NCBI GenBank assembly: GCA_910586485.1
Contig: CAJUIA010000001.1
Coordinates: 1 to 64,000, forward strand
Direction: 5' to 3'
Length of the DNA: 64,000 nt
Origin: an uncultured Acetatifactor sp.
Lineage (GTDB): Bacteria; Bacillota; Clostridia; Lachnospirales; Lachnospiraceae
Shown here piece by piece: positions 25,279-33,971 of the stretch (positions are counted from its first letter, which is position 1; the number at the start of each line of letters is the position of its first letter). The notes beneath the pieces were generated by a model that did not search any database, was not told the DNA's origin, and worked only from the letters and a program-made list of their open reading frames with translations. The translations under genes were made by a program, and so were the position numbers.

Positions 25279-26424
25279 ATGCAATTCAGAGATTTACAGA
25301 GACAATATAAGGAATTAAAGGATGCAATCGACGCATCCATTCAGGAGGTTATTTCCTCCACGCAGTTTATTTCCGGAGAACAGGTTAAAGCATTAGAAGA
25401 GAAGCTGGCGGCGTATGCTGGAGTCCGCCATTGCATTACCTGTGGAAACGGAACGGATGCGCTGAGCATTGCCCTGCTTGCATGGGGAGTGGGGCCGGGG
25501 GATGCCGTGTTTGTGCCGGACTTCACGTTTTTTTCTTCTGGGGAGTGCCCGGCGGCACTGGGGGCCGAGCCGTTTTTTGTAGACGTGTGTCGTGATACTT
25601 ATAATATGGATGCCGTTTCGTTAGAGCGGGAAATCAGGAGAGTCATTGCGGAAGGAAAATTGATTCCTAAGGTGGTGGTTGCAGTGGATTTGTTCGGGCT
25701 CCCTGCGGATTATGACAGGATACGCGCTATCTGTGATAAGTATCATCTGCTTCTTTTGGAGGATGGTGCACAGGGCTTCGGCGGAGAACTGCACGGAAAG
25801 AAGGCCTGTTCCTTTGGCGATATTTCCACCACATCCTTTTTTCCGGCAAAGCCTTTGGGCTGTTATGGAGACGGCGGCGCTATATTTACGGATGATGACA
25901 GGGTTGCCGACCTTTGCCGTTCAATAGCGGTGCATGGGAAAAATGCAGATAACAAGTATGATAATGTGCGGCTGGGAATGAACAGCAGGCTGGATACCCT
26001 GCAGGCGGCGATTCTGTTGCCGAAATTCGAAGCTTTCAGGGAATATGAATTAGAAGCTGTGAACAGGGTGGCAAATATGTACAGGGAGAATCTGAAGGAT
26101 AGGGAAGAGCTGAGGCTCCCAATAGTGAAAGAGGGATATTATTCTTCCTGGGCACAATATACGGTTCAGCTGCCGGAGTGGGCAGACCGGGCACAGATTC
26201 AGGCCTGTATGAAGGAAGAGGGAATTCCTACCATGATTTATTATGGAAAGCCGATGCACAGACAGGGAGCCTTTGCCGGAACAGGCAGTGCCATTGCGGA
26301 TTGCCCGGTGACGGAGGAATTATGCAGAAGAGTGCTTTGTCTTCCCATACATCCCTATATGGCGGATGACGAGGCGGAGACGGTGGCAAAAGGGCTGAAG
26401 GCAGCGGTGGGCAGACAGAGTTAA
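25279..26424 (+). CDS. DegT/DnrJ/EryC1-type sugar aminotransferase (WbpE-like)
   Basis: A 381-residue pyridoxal phosphate-dependent aminotransferase for nucleotide-sugar biosynthesis. MQFRDLQRQYKELKDAIDAS and FISGEQVKALEEKLAAYAGV are typical of the WbpE/DegT group. The PLP lysine lies in TTSFFPAKPLGCYGDGGA (about residue 198), with the cofactor-binding CGNGTDAL and DGAQGFGG segments. WbpE transaminates the 3-keto sugar made by WbpB, and the product is acetylated by WbpD; homologues of all three occur in this locus, consistent with a UDP-diacetamido-type sugar. GGTGAGG upstream supports the ATG. Confidence 0.85.
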   Translation: MQFRDLQRQYKELKDAIDASIQEVISSTQFISGEQVKALEEKLAAYAGVRHCITCGNGTDALSIALLAWGVGPGDAVFVPDFTFFSSGECPAALGAEPFFVDVCRDTYNMDAVSLEREIRRVIAEGKLIPKVVVAVDLFGLPADYDRIRAICDKYHLLLLEDGAQGFGGELHGKKACSFGDISTTSFFPAKPLGCYGDGGAIFTDDDRVADLCRSIAVHGKNADNKYDNVRLGMNSRLDTLQAAILLPKFEAFREYELEAVNRVANMYRENLKDREELRLPIVKEGYYSSWAQYTVQLPEWADRAQIQACMKEEGIPTMIYYGKPMHRQGAFAGTGSAIADCPVTEELCRRVLCLPIHPYMADDEAETVAKGLKAAVGRQS

Positions 26425-26458
26425 GGGCAGAACAGTAAAATATTGTGGGGAAGAAACA

Positions 26459-26501
26459 GAAATCCCGGCATATGCCAAAATCGTGCGTATGCCGGGATTT
26501 C
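26459..26501. terminator. Long inverted repeat after the aminotransferase gene
   Basis: An 18-bp arm (26459-26476) pairs with 26484-26501 with one mismatch around a 7-nt loop. The stem ends in TTTCT on both strands, so it could terminate in either direction. Confidence 0.65.
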
Positions 26502-26566
26502 TGCGTTTGTTCGCGGTGATTCTTAAAATGGCATATTTCTTTCGCTTCTTAAAAGGTATATTTTGA

Positions 26567-26595
26567 TTGACAGGTGCTGCAGGATCTGTTACACT
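26567..26595 (+). promoter_or_regulatory. Promoter of the Rpn gene
   Basis: TTGACA (26567-26572) and TACACT (26590-26595) are separated by 17 bp. Transcription would start about 210 bp upstream of the coding region, leaving an unusually long leader. Confidence 0.6.
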
Positions 26596-26808
26596 TTAGA
26601 TACATATCTGGGAAATCTATCAAACCATTTCGGTTGACAATCCCTGTATGAGAATGGAATGCAGACATTCCGAAAAATATGGCGGATTGCAGGAATGGGA
26701 TAATAGGAGGGATTCGTTCCCTCAGATTGGATGTCGGACCAGCGAGAGTATTTTACTTGACGGCCGACACGAAGTTCTTCTTTCCGTTAAATACGAAAGG
26801 AGAACTGT

Positions 26809-27744
26809 ATGAAAGAAGAAGCCGCAGAAGGGAAAACAGCAAAGAATCAGCCTGTATTCAGGAAGCTTGAGGATATGAATCTGCTGGATGATTTCCTGTT
26901 TGGCTCGGTGGTGACGTATCCGGAAATTGGGGAGAGGTTTGTGAAAAGCCTTTTAAAGACGATTTTTGGGCGGGAGTTTAAGCATTTATCGGTTACGGCC
27001 CAGAAGGTGCTGTACGGAGCAGACAGGAATCTGCATGGGGCCCGTCTGGATGTGTATCTGGAGCCGGAGACGGAGGATGATCCGGAAGGGCGGGCCGTTG
27101 TGTATGACCTGGAGCCTGACCGGAAGGACAGCCCGGAGGATATAAGGGCATTGCCTCGGAGGGTGCGCTTTTATCATGGTAAGATTGCGGCAAGGAGCCT
27201 GAATTCCGGCGCGGATTATGAAGAATTGAAGGATGTTGTGGTGATTATGATTTTGCCCTTCGATCCGTTCGGGCTGAAGCGCATGGTTTACACTGTGAAA
27301 ACTCAGTGTGTGGAAGTACCGGGAATGGAGTATGAGGACGGGGCAAGTACGTTGTTTCTATATACGCAGGGAATAGAAGGTGTGCCCAGTGAAGAATTAA
27401 GGCAGCTGCTACATTATATGGAAGCTACTATTTATGAAAATGCAATAAATGATGAGCTGCGTGAAATCCACAGGATGGTGGAGACGGTAAAGAAGGATCC
27501 GGAGGTGATAGGGATGCGGATACAGATAGTGGATGATGTGATCAGGCTGCAGGAAGAGAATGCCAGAATAGTGGAGGAAAAGGACAAAATATCAGATGAG
27601 AGGGACAAAATATCTGAGGAAAAGGACAGAATATTAGAAGAAAGTGCAAAGAAGACGGAGCAGATCACAGAACTGGCAACAGAAAATGCCAAAATGGCAG
27701 CAGAGCTTATCAGGTTGCAGGAAGAGCTTGCTCGTAAAGCATGA
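26809..27744 (+). CDS. Rpn/PD-(D/E)XK nuclease family protein
   Basis: A 311-residue member of the Rpn/transposase_31-like family of PD-(D/E)XK nucleases, which promote RecA-independent recombination. The catalytic-type core is GARLDVYLEPE then VVYDLEPDRKD (about 75-105); the usual final Gln/Lys of the ExQ motif is Asp here, a variant that may affect activity. PRRVRFYHGKIAARSL is the following family motif. The C-terminal 75 residues form a coiled coil with EKDKIS-type heptads that are also repeated at DNA level (about 27575-27640). GAAAGGAG upstream supports the start. It lies alone between the polysaccharide remnant and the biotin genes. Confidence 0.8.
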   Translation: MKEEAAEGKTAKNQPVFRKLEDMNLLDDFLFGSVVTYPEIGERFVKSLLKTIFGREFKHLSVTAQKVLYGADRNLHGARLDVYLEPETEDDPEGRAVVYDLEPDRKDSPEDIRALPRRVRFYHGKIAARSLNSGADYEELKDVVVIMILPFDPFGLKRMVYTVKTQCVEVPGMEYEDGASTLFLYTQGIEGVPSEELRQLLHYMEATIYENAINDELREIHRMVETVKKDPEVIGMRIQIVDDVIRLQEENARIVEEKDKISDERDKISEEKDRILEESAKKTEQITELATENAKMAAELIRLQEELARKA

Positions 27745-27749
27745 GGAAG

Positions 27750-27777
27750 GGTGAGGTAAGTATATACTTACCTCACC
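27750..27777. repeat. Perfect 28-bp palindrome
   Basis: GGTGAGGTAAGTAT is followed immediately by its exact reverse complement. It lies between the convergent Rpn and bioA genes and covers the bioA stop codon (27773-27775). No T-run follows on either side, so its role as terminator is doubtful. Confidence 0.6.
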
Positions 27778-28972
27778 TGCCAAACCACTCCTTCATAGTC
27801 TGCAGCACCTTAACCAGTTCTTCTTCCCTGATTACATAGGGCACCATCGCATACAAATAATTCAAGAAGGGACGGCTGAAAACGCCGCGGTCGTAAGCAA
27901 ATTGCTGATACCCCTTAATAGTGGCGGAATCATAAACCTCCAGGCACACACAGGCCCCCATAATGCGAATTTCCTTTATGCGGGGATCAGAAAAACCGTC
28001 CATCTCCCGGCGGGTAATCTCTTCGATTGTGTGGATTTTGGACATATAATCTTGCTCTTCAAACAGTTCTACGGACCTTAAGGCAACGCTGCAGGCCAGG
28101 GCGTTCCCCATAAAGGTAGGACCGTGCATCAGAGCATGGGCAGGATCGTCATCGTAGAAGCCCCGAAACACTTTTTCGTTGGCTGCGGTTACGGCATGGC
28201 CGATATAACCGCCGGTCAGAGCCTTTCCCAGTACGAGTATATCCGGCAGGACCAGGTCTGCCACAAAACGGTTTCCGGTGCGGCCAAAGCCGGTAGCCAC
28301 TTCGTCAAAGATTAAGAGGACGCCGTACCTGTCGCACAGTTCTCTGGCACGCTTTAGGAAGGAAATGTCATACATTCTCATGCCGCCTGCTCCCTGCAGC
28401 AGAGGTTCGACGATAAAGCAGTTCAGCCTGTCATGGTATGTCTCGAAGGCATTTTCCAGAGCGCTGATTTCAGTGGGAATGTGAACGACATATTTACTTT
28501 CGCCGTAAGCTTTCAGTACGAAATGATAATCTTCGTCGTCGCCTGTCTCCATGGTTTTAAAGGTATCCCCGTGATAGGCGTGCTCCAGTGCCAGCACCAT
28601 GGTGCGCCCGGTTTCGCCTCGATTCATAAAGTACTGCAGGGCCATTTTCAAGGCCACCTCCACGGCAACGCTGCCGGAATCGGAATAAAAGCAGTAATCC
28701 AGATCCCCCGGCAGAAATTGCTGCAGCTTTTGAGTGAGTCTTTGGACCGGCTCATGGGTAAGACCGCCTAACATTACGTGAGCAAATTTTCCAAGCTGGG
28801 TTTCTATTGCCCGGTTCAGTTCAGGATGCTTATAACCGTGAATTACGCTCCACCAGGAGGATACGGAGTCAATCAGTTTTTGATCCTCCGTGTAAAGACA
28901 AACGCCTTCTGCGTCAATAATTTTATAGGGAGCCTTCATTCCCTTCATTTGTTCATATGGATACCAGATCAT
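27773..28972 (-). CDS. bioA: Adenosylmethionine-8-amino-7-oxononanoate aminotransferase
   Basis: A 399-residue class III aminotransferase that converts 8-amino-7-oxononanoate (KAPA) to 7,8-diaminopelargonate using S-adenosylmethionine. DSVSSWWSVIHGYKHPELN is the BioA-specific N-terminal motif, LIFDEVATGFGRTG carries the PLP-binding aspartate, and LGKALTGGYIGHA holds the PLP lysine. It overlaps bioD by 20 bp, showing translational coupling as the last gene of the biotin operon. No bioF for the preceding step is present nearby. Confidence 0.9.
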   Translation of the reverse strand: MIWYPYEQMKGMKAPYKIIDAEGVCLYTEDQKLIDSVSSWWSVIHGYKHPELNRAIETQLGKFAHVMLGGLTHEPVQRLTQKLQQFLPGDLDYCFYSDSGSVAVEVALKMALQYFMNRGETGRTMVLALEHAYHGDTFKTMETGDDEDYHFVLKAYGESKYVVHIPTEISALENAFETYHDRLNCFIVEPLLQGAGGMRMYDISFLKRARELCDRYGVLLIFDEVATGFGRTGNRFVADLVLPDILVLGKALTGGYIGHAVTAANEKVFRGFYDDDPAHALMHGPTFMGNALACSVALRSVELFEEQDYMSKIHTIEEITRREMDGFSDPRIKEIRIMGACVCLEVYDSATIKGYQQFAYDRGVFSRPFLNYLYAMVPYVIREEELVKVLQTMKEWFGR

Positions 28973-29666
28973 TTTCGTCCTCCGTTCTGTACAATGCCTC
29001 CAGCTGCTCCGCGGAAAGCTCCAGGTCAGTATCTCCCGCCTTTACACAGGCTAATACTTTAAGCCCGGTCAGAGCTTCGCACATGATCAGATTGTCCTCA
29101 TGCAGAATATTTCCCGGCTCAAAGTGGTTGAAAATAATGCCCTTTAACGGGAGCCTCCGGGCGTTCATGTATTCGACGGTCAGCACCACCGAATTAATGG
29201 TGCCCAGGCCCGCATCGGCAATTAGCAGGGAGCTTAGGCTGCGGGCGCGGACAAAATCCTCCAGGCCGATCCTTTGGCTGTCAAAGCGTAAAGGACAGAG
29301 GATGCCGCCGGAGCCCTCAGCCGTTATAAAGTCGTATTTGCTGCATACAGCGTCAAAGGCGCGAAGCACCGTGTCCATTTCCAGGGGTCTGCCTTCCAGC
29401 CGTGCTGCCAGATGGGGGGAGAAGGCGGCTTCATAGACATAGGGGCACATTTCCTCCAGGGGCTGGCTGATGCCGGAAACGGTCTTTACATGCAAGGCGT
29501 CTCCGGGAATCAGGCTCCCGTCTGTTCCGCGCCCATTGCCGCTCATCGCCGCCTTATAATAGGCTGCGTTTTTTCCGCACTCCCGCAGTTTTTTTAAAAT
29601 CAGGCCTGTGACATAGGTTTTGCCGATGTCGGTGCCGGTTCCCGTGATAAAAAGCTTTTTACTCAT
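28953..29666 (-). CDS. bioD: Dethiobiotin synthetase
   Basis: A 237-residue ATP-dependent carboxylase that closes the ureido ring of dethiobiotin. The P-loop is FITGTGTDIGKTYVTGLIL near the N-terminus, with AEGSGGILCPL (about 115) as the catalytic loop. KGIIFNHFEPGNI follows. It overlaps bioB by 8 bp and bioA by 20 bp. Confidence 0.9.
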   Translation of the reverse strand: MSKKLFITGTGTDIGKTYVTGLILKKLRECGKNAAYYKAAMSGNGRGTDGSLIPGDALHVKTVSGISQPLEEMCPYVYEAAFSPHLAARLEGRPLEMDTVLRAFDAVCSKYDFITAEGSGGILCPLRFDSQRIGLEDFVRARSLSSLLIADAGLGTINSVVLTVEYMNARRLPLKGIIFNHFEPGNILHEDNLIMCEALTGLKVLACVKAGDTDLELSAEQLEALYRTEDENDLVSI

Positions 29667-30627
29667 TGGTCGTTTTCACCTCGTATCCCAATTCTTTCAA
29701 AAGGGCCAAATCCGTTTGCACAGTGATTCCGGCAGTGGTCAGCATGTCGCCGGAAATGGCGGCGTTTGCGCCGGAGGAAAAGCAGCCCTTTCCCTTATCC
29801 GGTAAAAGTCCTCTGCCCCCGGCAAGGCGGATCGAAGCATCCGGCAGGATAAAACGGTAGACTGCCACGATACGGCGCATATCTTCATTTGTCAGTTTTT
29901 CATTCTTTTCGAAGGGGGTGCCGGGAATGGGATTCAGCATATTTACGGGGACGCTTTTGATTCCCAGCTCCCGCAGGCTCAGGGCCATATCAATTCTGTC
30001 CTCCACGGTTTCTCCCAGTCCCATAATTCCTCCGCTGCATACCGAAAGCCCGGCTGCCTGGGCGGCACGGATAGCCTGTACTTTATCCTGAAAGGTATGG
30101 GTAGTACAGATATTGGGAAAGTTTCTTTCCGAGGTTTCCAGATTGTTATGTACCCGGCTCACACCGGCTGCCTTTAACTTACGGAATTGTTCCTCCGTCA
30201 GCAGGCCAAAGGAGACACATACTAAAATGCCTGCCTCTGTCCGGATCCTTTGAATCAGGCTGCACATGCGGTCCACCTCTCCGTCGGAGAGCCGTTTTCC
30301 CGATGTGACGATGGAGTAGCGCAGGACGCCCTGTCGCTGATTGATTTTTGCCTGGGCTAAGATTTCTTCATCGGGAAGCAGAGGGTATTCCGTTACGCCC
30401 GTGTGATTATGGGCGGATTGTGCGCAGAATTTACAGTTTTCGGAGCAGCGGCCGCTTTTGCCGTTGATGATGGTGCAGAGGTCAAAGCAGGAAGAACAAA
30501 AGTGTCTGCGGATTTTGTCCGCACCTTCGCACAGCTGGTCCAGAGGCTGGTCATATAGATAGAGGGCGTCCCCCTTGGTAACCTGTTCTCCTTTTAAAAC
30601 CTTTTCTGTTAAAGAATTTACATTCAT
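29659..30627 (-). CDS. bioB: Biotin synthase
   Basis: A 322-residue radical SAM enzyme that inserts sulfur into dethiobiotin. The [4Fe-4S] motif is CSENCKFCAQSAHN (about residues 57-70), with RYSIVTSGKRLSDGEVD and CSGGIMGLGETVEDRIDMA as expected BioB motifs, and VNMLNPIPGTPFE near the active site. The arginine of AGGRG (about 265) is present. It follows bioY by about 107 bp, and AGGATAAC upstream of the start gives a moderate ribosome-binding site. Confidence 0.93.
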   Translation of the reverse strand: MNVNSLTEKVLKGEQVTKGDALYLYDQPLDQLCEGADKIRRHFCSSCFDLCTIINGKSGRCSENCKFCAQSAHNHTGVTEYPLLPDEEILAQAKINQRQGVLRYSIVTSGKRLSDGEVDRMCSLIQRIRTEAGILVCVSFGLLTEEQFRKLKAAGVSRVHNNLETSERNFPNICTTHTFQDKVQAIRAAQAAGLSVCSGGIMGLGETVEDRIDMALSLRELGIKSVPVNMLNPIPGTPFEKNEKLTNEDMRRIVAVYRFILPDASIRLAGGRGLLPDKGKGCFSSGANAAISGDMLTTAGITVQTDLALLKELGYEVKTTNE

Positions 30628-30734
30628 TTTACGTTATCCTCCAAGTCGGTTTTACTGAGTTTGCAAAGCAGCCAGGCCTGCGGATTGCTTTTGAGCGAAA
30701 GCGACCGTGAGCATTGAGCCGTATCCGTGGCATT

Positions 30735-31283
30735 TTACAAGGTCTTCAGTACGGGGATCAGCCGTTTGGCTAAGATGGCGCCTAAGATGCACAGGCATAT
30801 GTCTCCCGGTACGGCCAGGATAAAGCAGTACAGGAACAGCGGCCATAAGCCGATGGGCGATCCAAGGTAAAAATTGCTCATCAGATAATAATATACCATC
30901 CCAAACAGATAGACAATCCCAAGACCGATAAAGACAGCGGCAAATAAGCGCTTATAGCCTGGATTTGAGGTTTTGTTTGCAATCGCGCCTGTGACATAAG
31001 CGGCGGCTGCAAAGCCAATGATATATCCAAAGCTGGGCTTCAGCACATAGGATATTCCGCCGCCCTCTGCAAAAACAGGCAGTCCGATCAGGCCTATTAC
31101 AATATACAGGCATACGGAAAGTGCGCCCCATTTACGGCCCAGCAAAAGTCCGGCCAGCATGGTAAATAAGAACTGCAGGGTGAAGGGAACTACCGGTACG
31201 GGTATTTTGATAAACGCTCCCACAGTGATAAGAGCCGTAAATAAAGCGCATAAAATCAGGTTTCTGGTTTTTTTGATTCTCAT
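30735..31283 (-). CDS. bioY: Biotin transporter BioY
   Basis: A 182-residue, six-segment membrane S-component of ECF-type biotin transport. ITVGAFIKIPVPVVPFTLQFLFTMLAGLLLG and KPSFGYIIGFAAAAYVTG are family motifs, and PGDICLCILGAILAKRLIPVL is the C-terminal hallmark. It captures biotin and may work with a shared ECF energy module not in this window. It lies between birA and bioB on the same strand, 41 bp downstream of birA. Confidence 0.92.
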   Translation of the reverse strand: MRIKKTRNLILCALFTALITVGAFIKIPVPVVPFTLQFLFTMLAGLLLGRKWGALSVCLYIVIGLIGLPVFAEGGGISYVLKPSFGYIIGFAAAAYVTGAIANKTSNPGYKRLFAAVFIGLGIVYLFGMVYYYLMSNFYLGSPIGLWPLFLYCFILAVPGDICLCILGAILAKRLIPVLKTL

Positions 31284-31324
31284 AGTATAGTTATGTTCCT
31301 TTCCTGTTTCCGGTCATGCTGCAA

Positions 31325-32335
31325 TCAGCGGTACAAACAATCACTGTAAACTTTTTCGCCTTTGATACGGATTTCTCCCGAAGAGCAGGCTTCCTCCGTT
31401 CCGTCCTCATACCGTACCAACAGGCGGCACCGATCATCAATATCCAGTACAACGGCGCTTTTTGTTTGACGGGCAGATTGAAGCAGAACCTGTTTTCCGA
31501 TCACAAAGCAGCGCCTGCGGTATTCTTCTATGTAGTCCGAACAGGCAAAACGGGCATAGTAATCATAAAAACGGTTTAGAAATTCTGCCGCAAGCCGGTT
31601 TTTTACATCATTCTTTTGAAGCTGAAAAAGTGTGCCGGCCAGGGGCTTCAGCTCCGCAGGAAAATGCTGCTTCGGCGGATAAATATTGATGCCAAGGCCT
31701 AAAACGGCATACTCCAGCATACCGTTTTCCAGGCTGAAGGACCCTTCCGTCAGGATTCCGCAGACTTTTTTTTCATGCAGGTAAATGTCGTTTACCCACT
31801 TGATTTGCGCCTGTTCTTCGGTATCGGATACGCTGTCTATGGCCTCACACATGGCGGCGGCTGCCATTGTGGTAATCTGCAGAGCCTGCTCCGCCATACA
31901 ATTCCCCGGACGGAGCAGCAGGCTCATGTAGATTCCTGTCTCCGGTGGAGAAAAGAAATTCCGGCCCATGCGGCCGCGGCCTTTTGTCTGCTCATTTGCC
32001 AATACAATACAGCCCTCCGGCGCTCCGCTGCCTGCCCGTTCCCGTAAAAAGGTATTGGTGGAGGATACGGTGGGCAGGACGGTAATATCAAGTCCTGCAA
32101 GCTGTGGACGGAGATATTTTTGGATTCCCTGGGCCGAGATTATATCATTTTGCTCTAAGAGGCAGTACCCCTTGTTGTTGACGGCGGCTATGGCATATCC
32201 CTCGTTTTGAAGGGCTTTTACTGCTTTCCAGATTGCAGAGCGGGAGAGGGAAAGAATCCGGGCAATGGTTTCGCCGGAAAGGTAGGCGCCTCTGTGGGCC
32301 TCCAATAATTCCAGCAGTTTTTCTCTGGTTTGCAT
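31325..32335 (-). CDS. birA: Biotin-protein ligase and biotin operon repressor
   Basis: A 336-residue bifunctional protein. The N-terminal 65 residues are a winged helix-turn-helix (EKLLELLEAHRGAYLSGETI then SRSAIWKAVKALQNEGYAI), so it is a class II BirA with repressor ability. The ligase domain (about 90-270) has GRGRMGRNFFSPPETGIYMS (ATP/biotin loop) and KWVNDIYLHEKKVCGIL. It activates biotin to biotinyl-AMP and attaches it to carboxylase subunits. It is the first gene of the cluster and probably represses it and itself. Confidence 0.92.
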   Translation of the reverse strand: MQTREKLLELLEAHRGAYLSGETIARILSLSRSAIWKAVKALQNEGYAIAAVNNKGYCLLEQNDIISAQGIQKYLRPQLAGLDITVLPTVSSTNTFLRERAGSGAPEGCIVLANEQTKGRGRMGRNFFSPPETGIYMSLLLRPGNCMAEQALQITTMAAAAMCEAIDSVSDTEEQAQIKWVNDIYLHEKKVCGILTEGSFSLENGMLEYAVLGLGINIYPPKQHFPAELKPLAGTLFQLQKNDVKNRLAAEFLNRFYDYYARFACSDYIEEYRRRCFVIGKQVLLQSARQTKSAVVLDIDDRCRLLVRYEDGTEEACSSGEIRIKGEKVYSDCLYR

Positions 32336-32359
32336 GTTCTTTCTCCTTATGTCAAATCG

Positions 32360-32389
32360 AGTTTAGCATAAAATGGAAGAGAATGTCAA
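32360..32389 (-). promoter_or_regulatory. Promoter of the birA-bio cluster
   Basis: On the minus strand TTGACA (complement of 32384-32389) and TAAACT (complement of 32360-32365) are separated by 18 bp. Weak BirA-box half-sites (TGTTGAC and GCTAAAC) overlap it, but their 17-bp spacing differs from the usual 14-15 bp, so binding is uncertain. Confidence 0.45.
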
Positions 32390-32482
32390 CAGAAAAGTTT
32401 GTGATGGTTTACAATAGCTGGCATTATTGCAAAATAGCGGAAGAGAAAACGCAAATGAAAGTTTCTTTAGCAAAAATGTACA

Positions 32483-32511
32483 TTGCACTGCAAAGAGAAT
32501 GCGAATATACT
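32483..32511 (+). promoter_or_regulatory. Promoter of the MATE gene
   Basis: TTGCAC (32483-32488) and TATACT (32506-32511) are separated by 17 bp, about 95 bp before the likely start of the MATE gene. Confidence 0.55.
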
Positions 32512-32606
32512 CTTTATTCGGCAAGTCAACATAATTGTCTGTGCAGGCGGAGCCGGCATATGCTGCAATGACTGCAATGGAAGAAAAGGGAGATGAAATA
32601 AAGAAA

Positions 32607-33971
32607 ATGGCAGTGACGAGGGACATGACAAAGGGTTCGCCCATGAAATTGATTCTGGGTTTTTCCATACCGCTTTTTTTTGGATTTTTGTTTCAGCAGT
32701 TTTATAATCTGGTGGACACGGTGATCGTAGGGCGCTTTCTGGGAAAGGAAAATCTGGCGGCGGTGGGAGCCACTGGCTCCGTGAATTTTCTGATCATCGG
32801 CTTCTGCATGGGGGTATGCGGCGGCTTTGCAATTCCCATATCCCATAAATTCGGAGCAGGAGATTATTCCGGCGTGCGCAGGGTGGTGGCAAACTGTGTG
32901 TGGCTTGCTTCCGGCTTCGCGTTGGTGATGACGGTGCTGACTACTTTGGCCTGCAGGGGCATTTTAACCGTAATGCAGACACCTGCAAATATTATAGACG
33001 ATTCTTATCACTATATTTGGGTGATCTTTTTGGGGATTCCCGTAACATTTCTATATAATATGACCTCTGGTATTATCCGGGCTATGGGAGACAGCAAAAC
33101 GCCGGTGATCTTTCTGGTGCTGTCTTCCTTTCTCAATATCGGACTGGACTTGTTTTTTATTATCAATTTGCAGTGGGGTGTTCGGGGAGCAGCCTGGGCC
33201 ACGGTGATTTCACAAGGATTTTCCGGGATGTGCTGTCTGATCTATATTATAAAGAAATTTGAGATATTGAAAATAAAAAAAGAAGAGTGGGCGCCTAACA
33301 GGCATCTGATGGGGACGCTTTGCGGTATGGGAATCCCCATGGGACTGCAATATTCCATCACCGCCATCGGCAGCGTGATTCTTCAGAGCGCCACCAATAC
33401 GCTGGGCTCCGACGCGGTGGCGGCGGTGACGGCGGCAGGGCGTATTAACGGTTTCCTGGCTTGTCCCTTTGATGCCTTCGGCTCCACCATGGCCACCTAT
33501 GGCGGCCAAAATGTGGGTGCGGGCAGGCTGGACCGGATCGGAAGCGGCTTGAAATCCTGCGTCCTGCTGGGGGCGGGGTATTCCGTGATTGCTCTGGGGG
33601 TGGCTGTTTTTCTGGGCCGGCCCCTGGCGACGATTTTTCTGGATGCCTCGGAAGCAGCCATTATCGGGGATGTACGGTTTTTCCTGATTTGCAGTACCGC
33701 ATTTTATTTCCCGCTTGCATTGGTGAATATTGTCCGTTTCCTGATACAGGGTATGGGCTTTCCCACCTTTGCCATTCTGGCCGGTGTTTTTGAAATGGCG
33801 GCCAGAACGCTGGCAGGCTTTGCTCTGGTGCCTGCATTTGGATTTACCGGGGTCTGCTTCGGCAGTCCGATTGCCTGGGTCTTTGCCGATATTTTTCTGA
33901 TTCCGGCATATTTCCACGTGAAGGAGGTGCTGGGGAGCAGGCTTAAGGCTCAGCCAAACAGCAGCTTATAG
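32607..33971 (+). CDS. MATE family efflux transporter
   Basis: A 454-residue exporter with about 12 membrane segments in two homologous halves, using Na+ or H+ gradients to expel drugs or metabolites. TRDMTKGSPMKLILGFSIPL and FQQFYNLVDTVIVGRFLG form the N-terminal MATE hallmark; GIPMGLQYSITAIGSVILQS begins the second half. I prefer the start at 32607 (MAVTRDMTKG); in-frame ATGs at 32568 and 32577 add 13 and 10 residues but have no better ribosome-binding site. Its 3' end overlaps the convergent GH2 gene by 29 bp. Confidence 0.88.
   Translation: MAVTRDMTKGSPMKLILGFSIPLFFGFLFQQFYNLVDTVIVGRFLGKENLAAVGATGSVNFLIIGFCMGVCGGFAIPISHKFGAGDYSGVRRVVANCVWLASGFALVMTVLTTLACRGILTVMQTPANIIDDSYHYIWVIFLGIPVTFLYNMTSGIIRAMGDSKTPVIFLVLSSFLNIGLDLFFIINLQWGVRGAAWATVISQGFSGMCCLIYIIKKFEILKIKKEEWAPNRHLMGTLCGMGIPMGLQYSITAIGSVILQSATNTLGSDAVAAVTAAGRINGFLACPFDAFGSTMATYGGQNVGAGRLDRIGSGLKSCVLLGAGYSVIALGVAVFLGRPLATIFLDASEAAIIGDVRFFLICSTAFYFPLALVNIVRFLIQGMGFPTFAILAGVFEMAARTLAGFALVPAFGFTGVCFGSPIAWVFADIFLIPAYFHVKEVLGSRLKAQPNSSL

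Larger units (their letters stand above)
26425..26808. other. Intergenic with hairpin and Rpn promoter
   Basis: This 384-base gap contains a long inverted repeat (26459-26501), a strong promoter (26567-26595), and a leader of about 200 nt with weak stem-loops (for example GTCGG/CCGAC near 26733-26768) before the Rpn start. No other gene is visible. Confidence 0.5.

Noticed and set aside
32360..32390. Firm BirA operator upstream of birA
   Set aside because: Half-sites are weak and 17 bp apart instead of 14-15, so it is only mentioned as a possibility.
32535..32606. Longer N-terminus for the MATE exporter
   Set aside because: The added residues do not match the family and lack a properly spaced ribosome-binding site.
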